Positions 6,744 through 9,529 of a DNA stretch of 9,529 nt are shown in pieces (positions within the stretch are counted from its first letter, which is position 1; every line of letters begins with the position of its first letter). The position numbers and the translations under genes were made by a program. The DNA comes from Reyranella sp. (GTDB lineage Bacteria > Pseudomonadota > Alphaproteobacteria > Reyranellales > Reyranellaceae): assembly GCA_016780605.1 (NCBI GenBank), contig JADHLS010000141.1, positions 1 to 9,529 of the forward strand. Direction: 5' to 3'. The notes below the pieces were generated by a model. It ran no database searches. It saw only the letters and a list, made by a program, of their open reading frames with translations, and had not been told where the DNA came from.

Positions 6744-7628
6744 TCAAAGCAATCCGAGAGACTTGAACGACGCGTGCTTGCCGTGACCGATCACGACATG
6801 GTCGTGCAGTTCAACCTCGAGAGCATTGGCCGCTGCCTTCAATTGGCGAGTCGTCTCGATGTCTTCCCGGGATGGCTTGGGATCGCCCGACGGATGATTG
6901 TGCACGACGATGAGAGCCGAGGCGTTGAGCATCAAGGTGCGCTTCATCACCTCCCGCGGGTAAACGGGCGTGTGATTGACCGTGCCGCGCTGCTGCACCT
7001 CGTCGGCGATGAGGGTGTTCTTGCGATCAAGAAATAGAATTCGAAACTGTTCGATCTGCTGGTATGCCATTGCCGTCTGCAAGTAGGCGATCAGCGCCTG
7101 CCAATTGCCGAGGACGGGACGGCTGCGCACTTCGGCCCTGGCCATGCGGCAGGCGATTTCGTGGACAAGCCGCAAGACGGCGATGTCGCGTCGGCTCAAA
7201 CCGAATGCGCGAAGCTGCGACGCTTCGGCCGAGATCACATGCCCGATGCTGGGAAAGTGCTGCAAGAGGGCAGATGCGTAGGCCGTCCCTTGCGAAGAAG
7301 CCAGCAATCCCGCGAGCAGGTCCCGGTCTGCGGTCTCTTCCGTCGGCAGGACAACAACGTTGCCGTCCTCGACACAAACCTGGCCACCGTGGACACGCGC
7401 ATTCACTTGTGTGGATTCTGTAGTGGATAAAGGGTCGCGCCCGCCTTCCGTATCGCTGTGACGGCGAGCGTCTTCCATGGCGGCGCCGGCATCGATGCGC
7501 CGGCCGCGTTGGCGACCGGGACGAGGACGCTGCGCCGCCTCGGCGCCGCACGTGGCGGGATCGAGCGCAGGGGCGACTCGAGCGGATGCGGCCGCGCCAG
7601 CGGCCGCCGTGGTGATGGCAGCAGTCAT
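6744..7628 (-). CDS. radC: RadC-family JAB/MPN domain protein
   Basis: A 294-residue protein. Residues 1-95 are Ala/Arg-rich and not conserved-looking. About 96-165 correspond to the RadC helical region that precedes the catalytic fold (ETADRDLLAGLLA, then FGLSRRDIAVLRLVHEIA). The JAB/MPN domain (about 170-294) contains FRILFLDRKNTLIADE at 195-210, the metal-site signature HNHPSGDPKPSRED at 243-256 (H243, H245, D256; HxH-x10-D) and a typical end, DHVVIGHGKHASFKSL. Despite its name, RadC is not established as a repair enzyme; mobile-element copies are very common, and the JAMM-like site suggests a metal-dependent hydrolase. The start at 7628 has GAGG 8 nt upstream (7637-7640), spaced as in the methylase-helicase gene. 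An in-frame ATG at 7661 lies inside the conserved leader and is rejected. It is flanked by a hairpin upstream and a terminator downstream, so it may be a separate unit. Confidence 0.92.
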   Translation of the reverse strand: MTAAITTAAAGAAASARVAPALDPATCGAEAAQRPRPGRQRGRRIDAGAAMEDARRHSDTEGGRDPLSTTESTQVNARVHGGQVCVEDGNVVVLPTEETADRDLLAGLLASSQGTAYASALLQHFPSIGHVISAEASQLRAFGLSRRDIAVLRLVHEIACRMARAEVRSRPVLGNWQALIAYLQTAMAYQQIEQFRILFLDRKNTLIADEVQQRGTVNHTPVYPREVMKRTLMLNASALIVVHNHPSGDPKPSREDIETTRQLKAAANALEVELHDHVVIGHGKHASFKSLGLL

Positions 7629-7723
7629 GGGGAAGACCTCGGGAGAGCCGGGAACGGACAAGCCGGTCGGCGCTCTCTCGACCTGAACCGGCTCACTCCC
7701 TTCCCGGCAGGCCTCTCCCTCTC
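7629..7723 (-). ncRNA. Conserved 5' leader of radC, candidate radC RNA motif
   Basis: This is the copy at the gene that gave the motif its name. It shares a 37-nt block with one mismatch (7723-7687) and a 15-nt block next to the start with the leader at 6512-6608. In the variable middle, AGCCGGT can pair with ACCGGCT (7 bp), while GAGCCGG could instead pair with the CCGGCTC just before the ribosome site. Such alternatives would let the structure expose or hide GAGG at 7637-7640. The regulatory mechanism and any ligand or protein partner are unknown. The copies differ in sequence but keep pairing, which favours a selected RNA structure over a chance repeat. Confidence 0.65.
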
Positions 7724-7751
7724 GTGGCGGCAGTCACTGCCCTCAAGCCAA

Positions 7752-7776
7752 GGCGCCCGGCACACGGCCGGGCGCC
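7752..7776 (-). repeat. 10-bp GC hairpin between parB and the radC leader
   Basis: GGCGCCCGGC (7752-7761) and GCCGGGCGCC (7767-7776) form a perfect 10-bp stem with a 5-nt loop. It lies 53 nt past the ParB stop. The stem resembles that of the terminator at 6641-6663 and stands at a similar distance from the following leader (28 against 32 nt). On the minus strand it is followed by TTGGCTTG rather than a U-run, so it would terminate weakly if at all. It may be a decayed terminator or an upstream part of the leader RNA. Confidence 0.6.
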
Positions 7777-7829
7777 AAAGTATGGATTGTCGAAGAACCA
7801 AGGACGGTGGACGCCGCCTGGTGTGAACG

Positions 7830-9529
7830 TTATTCGGCCGCTTGCTGAGGTCGCTCCTCCGATGCATCGGCCGTGGCGTCGTCGCTGGTCAGGAACTCCG
7901 GCAACGCCTCGCCTTGTGCGGACGGCTCATCGGCCTCTGGCGCGACGATGGCGATGCGCAGCGGCGCGGGCAGCCAGCCGGTGCCATCGAGCAGGCGCTC
8001 GGCCTCTTTCGCCATGTCGGCTTTCTTCAGATGATCGATGAGCCCGGCCGCCTGCTCGCCCCTCGCCTCGCGCACCGCTTCGAGGATGTGCGGCTTGGTC
8101 ACGCGGCCAAGGTAGTTCTCGGCGGTCGGTCGCCAGCCGGCCGCCACCATGTCGAGGCCGACGGCCGCAGCCAGCCTGTCGGCCTGGATCAGGCGACAGC
8201 GCAAGCCGTGGTCGGTGAGACCGGTACCATAGCGGCCAGCCCGCTCGTAGAGAGCGTTGACACCGAACGATACGCAATGGGCCAGGAGCCGAGACCGCCT
8301 GTCGTCGTCGAGGGCTGCGAGCCACTCCCAGAGGGCTCCCTCCTCCGCCGGCAGCTCGGCCTTCCATGCTTCGTGCCGCTCCGCCACAGCCTTCGCCGCC
8401 GCGGTGTCCCCGAGGTCGGAGGCCTGGACGGCGAAGAAGACATGGCCGACTGAGGCCTCGAGGCAGGCGGGAGACGCGCTGTGCTGGAAGGCATCCAGGC
8501 ACAGCTTGTGCAGCAGCGCCGTCATTGCGACGTGCGGATCGTTAGCAACGGCGTTACGCAGGGCGAGCGTGCGGTGCGCCGTCAGTTCCATCAAGAGCCG
8601 CTGCGGCAATGGCCGGATGGCTTCGTCATCCTCGGCTTCGACCTCCGACTGGTGTCCAAAGGTGATGACCGTGCCCTGATCGACTGCCGTGCACGGCGAT
8701 TGCGCAGATGACGCGCCGGAGTCTGTATGTTCCATTGCCTGCCCATCGGCGTCCGTCCGATGCTCGTCCTCAGGCCGAACGTAGCCGCGGTCGACCAAAA
8801 GTCTGGCGTCGCTGTCGATGCTGACGAAGGCACCGGCTCGGGCGATCTCGGCGGAATCGTAGGTCACTGGCCTATCGTCGAAGGCAGCCAGCTCCGTCTC
8901 GATCTCGCCCAGCCGCTGGTCTACTTCGTCCGGCAGCTCGCCGGCGTTGTGGTATTCGGCCTCGAGCCTTGCGTACTCGGCATTCAGGGCGTCGATGGCG
9001 GCCTGCTCGCCGGCGGAGAGGTCGGCTTGCACGCCCTTCAGCTTGCGCATTCGGTGCGTGTGGCCGTAGGGGAAGTCGACCGCGACCTCGATCCACTTCC
9101 AGCCCTCGCCCGCGATGGCCTGGGCGCCGGCCTTCAGCTTCTCGGCGACCAGGCCGTCGAGCAGACCCAAGTCCTCCAGCCAACCGCCGTGATCCTGCTC
9201 GAACAGGTCGCGCAGGACGACACCGCCTGCCGCCTCGTAGGCGTCGACGCCGACGAAACGCACGCGCTTGTCGCAGGTCCGTACTGCGCGTTCCGTCAGC
9301 ATGCGGCGGATCTGGTAGGAATCCTGGCTGTACGAGTGCTGCACCGCGTCCCAGACCTGCTCCTGCCGTGCGTGGTCGCTGGTCACGGTGAAGGCCATGA
9401 GCTGCTCGAGCGACATGCCGTCTTCGGCATAGAGGTCGAGCAGCTTTGACGAAACAGAGGCCAGCCGCAGGCGCTGCGTCACGACATTAACGCTGACGAA
9501 AAAGGCTGCGGCAATGTCCTCCTCCGAAC
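7830..9529 (-). CDS. ParB/RepB/Spo0J-family protein, N-terminus cut by window edge
   Basis: 565 residues are visible, ending in TAA at 7830; the frame is open to the right edge. The first GTG in the window (9482) is not the true start, because the residues before it, EEDIAAAFFVSVNVV, continue into RLRLASVSSKLLDLY and form a ParB-type helix-turn-helix. The ParB/sulfiredoxin-like nuclease-fold domain that should precede it is off the edge. Downstream come a conserved-looking block VGVDAYEAAGGVV, a GWKWIEV segment, a probable coiled coil (visible residues about 172-215), an acidic linker (about 252-300) and a C-terminal helical region with TAHRTLALRNAVANDPHVA. Large ParB-like proteins of this kind are common on alphaproteobacterial plasmids and integrative elements. 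No ParA partner is seen, so a role in general DNA binding, nicking or regulation of the element is as likely as classical partition. Confidence 0.88.
   Translation of the reverse strand, partial: SEEDIAAAFFVSVNVVTQRLRLASVSSKLLDLYAEDGMSLEQLMAFTVTSDHARQEQVWDAVQHSYSQDSYQIRRMLTERAVRTCDKRVRFVGVDAYEAAGGVVLRDLFEQDHGGWLEDLGLLDGLVAEKLKAGAQAIAGEGWKWIEVAVDFPYGHTHRMRKLKGVQADLSAGEQAAIDALNAEYARLEAEYHNAGELPDEVDQRLGEIETELAAFDDRPVTYDSAEIARAGAFVSIDSDARLLVDRGYVRPEDEHRTDADGQAMEHTDSGASSAQSPCTAVDQGTVITFGHQSEVEAEDDEAIRPLPQRLLMELTAHRTLALRNAVANDPHVAMTALLHKLCLDAFQHSASPACLEASVGHVFFAVQASDLGDTAAAKAVAERHEAWKAELPAEEGALWEWLAALDDDRRSRLLAHCVSFGVNALYERAGRYGTGLTDHGLRCRLIQADRLAAAVGLDMVAAGWRPTAENYLGRVTKPHILEAVREARGEQAAGLIDHLKKADMAKEAERLLDGTGWLPAPLRIAIVAPEADEPSAQGEALPEFLTSDDATADASEERPQQAAE

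Noticed and set aside
7629..7661. Upstream ATG (7661) for RadC
   Set aside because: It lies inside the leader shared with the methylase-helicase gene. The start at 7628 has the same GAGG spacing as that gene.
9480..9482. GTG as the start of the ParB-like protein
   Set aside because: The frame is open upstream, and the preceding residues form the first part of the ParB helix-turn-helix, so the gene continues beyond the right edge.

Overview
The window reads as a GC-rich (roughly two thirds G+C by eye) accessory segment from an alphaproteobacterium. It most likely lies on a plasmid or an integrative and conjugative element. Every credible gene is on the minus strand, so transcription runs from the right edge to the left edge. 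The long plus-strand open frames are antisense shadows of these genes. The host group and the element type are inferred from family resemblance and composition; no replication, integration or conjugation gene is visible to prove them.

In transcription order: (1) 9529-7830, a large ParB-family protein whose N-terminal nuclease-like domain lies off the right edge; (2) 7629-7829, an intergenic region with a strong GC hairpin and a conserved leader; (3) 7628-6744, a RadC-family protein with an intact JAB/MPN metal site; (4) 6512-6743, an intergenic region with an intrinsic terminator and a second copy of the same leader; (5) 6511-2183, a 1442-residue fusion of an adenine-type DNA methyltransferase and a Strawberry-notch-type SF2 helicase; (6) 2172-1123, a primase-like Toprim protein, translationally coupled to the helicase gene; (7) 826-1122, a non-coding region of 297 bases filled with nested inverted repeats; (8) 825-1, a DUF2493 (YspA/SLOG-type) protein cut by the left edge.

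The set ParB-like, RadC, methylase-helicase, Toprim and DUF2493 is a recurrent block on alphaproteobacterial mobile elements. It resembles the DNA-handling genes that conjugative elements and phages carry into a new host. The methylase-helicase has the domain order of the phage P1 anti-restriction protein DarB. A reasonable but unproven reading is that the block processes and protects incoming DNA.

The two most interesting signals are not genes. One is a leader of about 95 nt shared by the radC and methylase-helicase genes, which fits the published description of the radC RNA motif; each copy is preceded at similar spacing by a GCGCCCGG-stem hairpin. The other is a nested palindrome of about 150 nt (881-1032) in the Toprim-DUF2493 gap, with three tiers of inverted repeats, which no gene explains.
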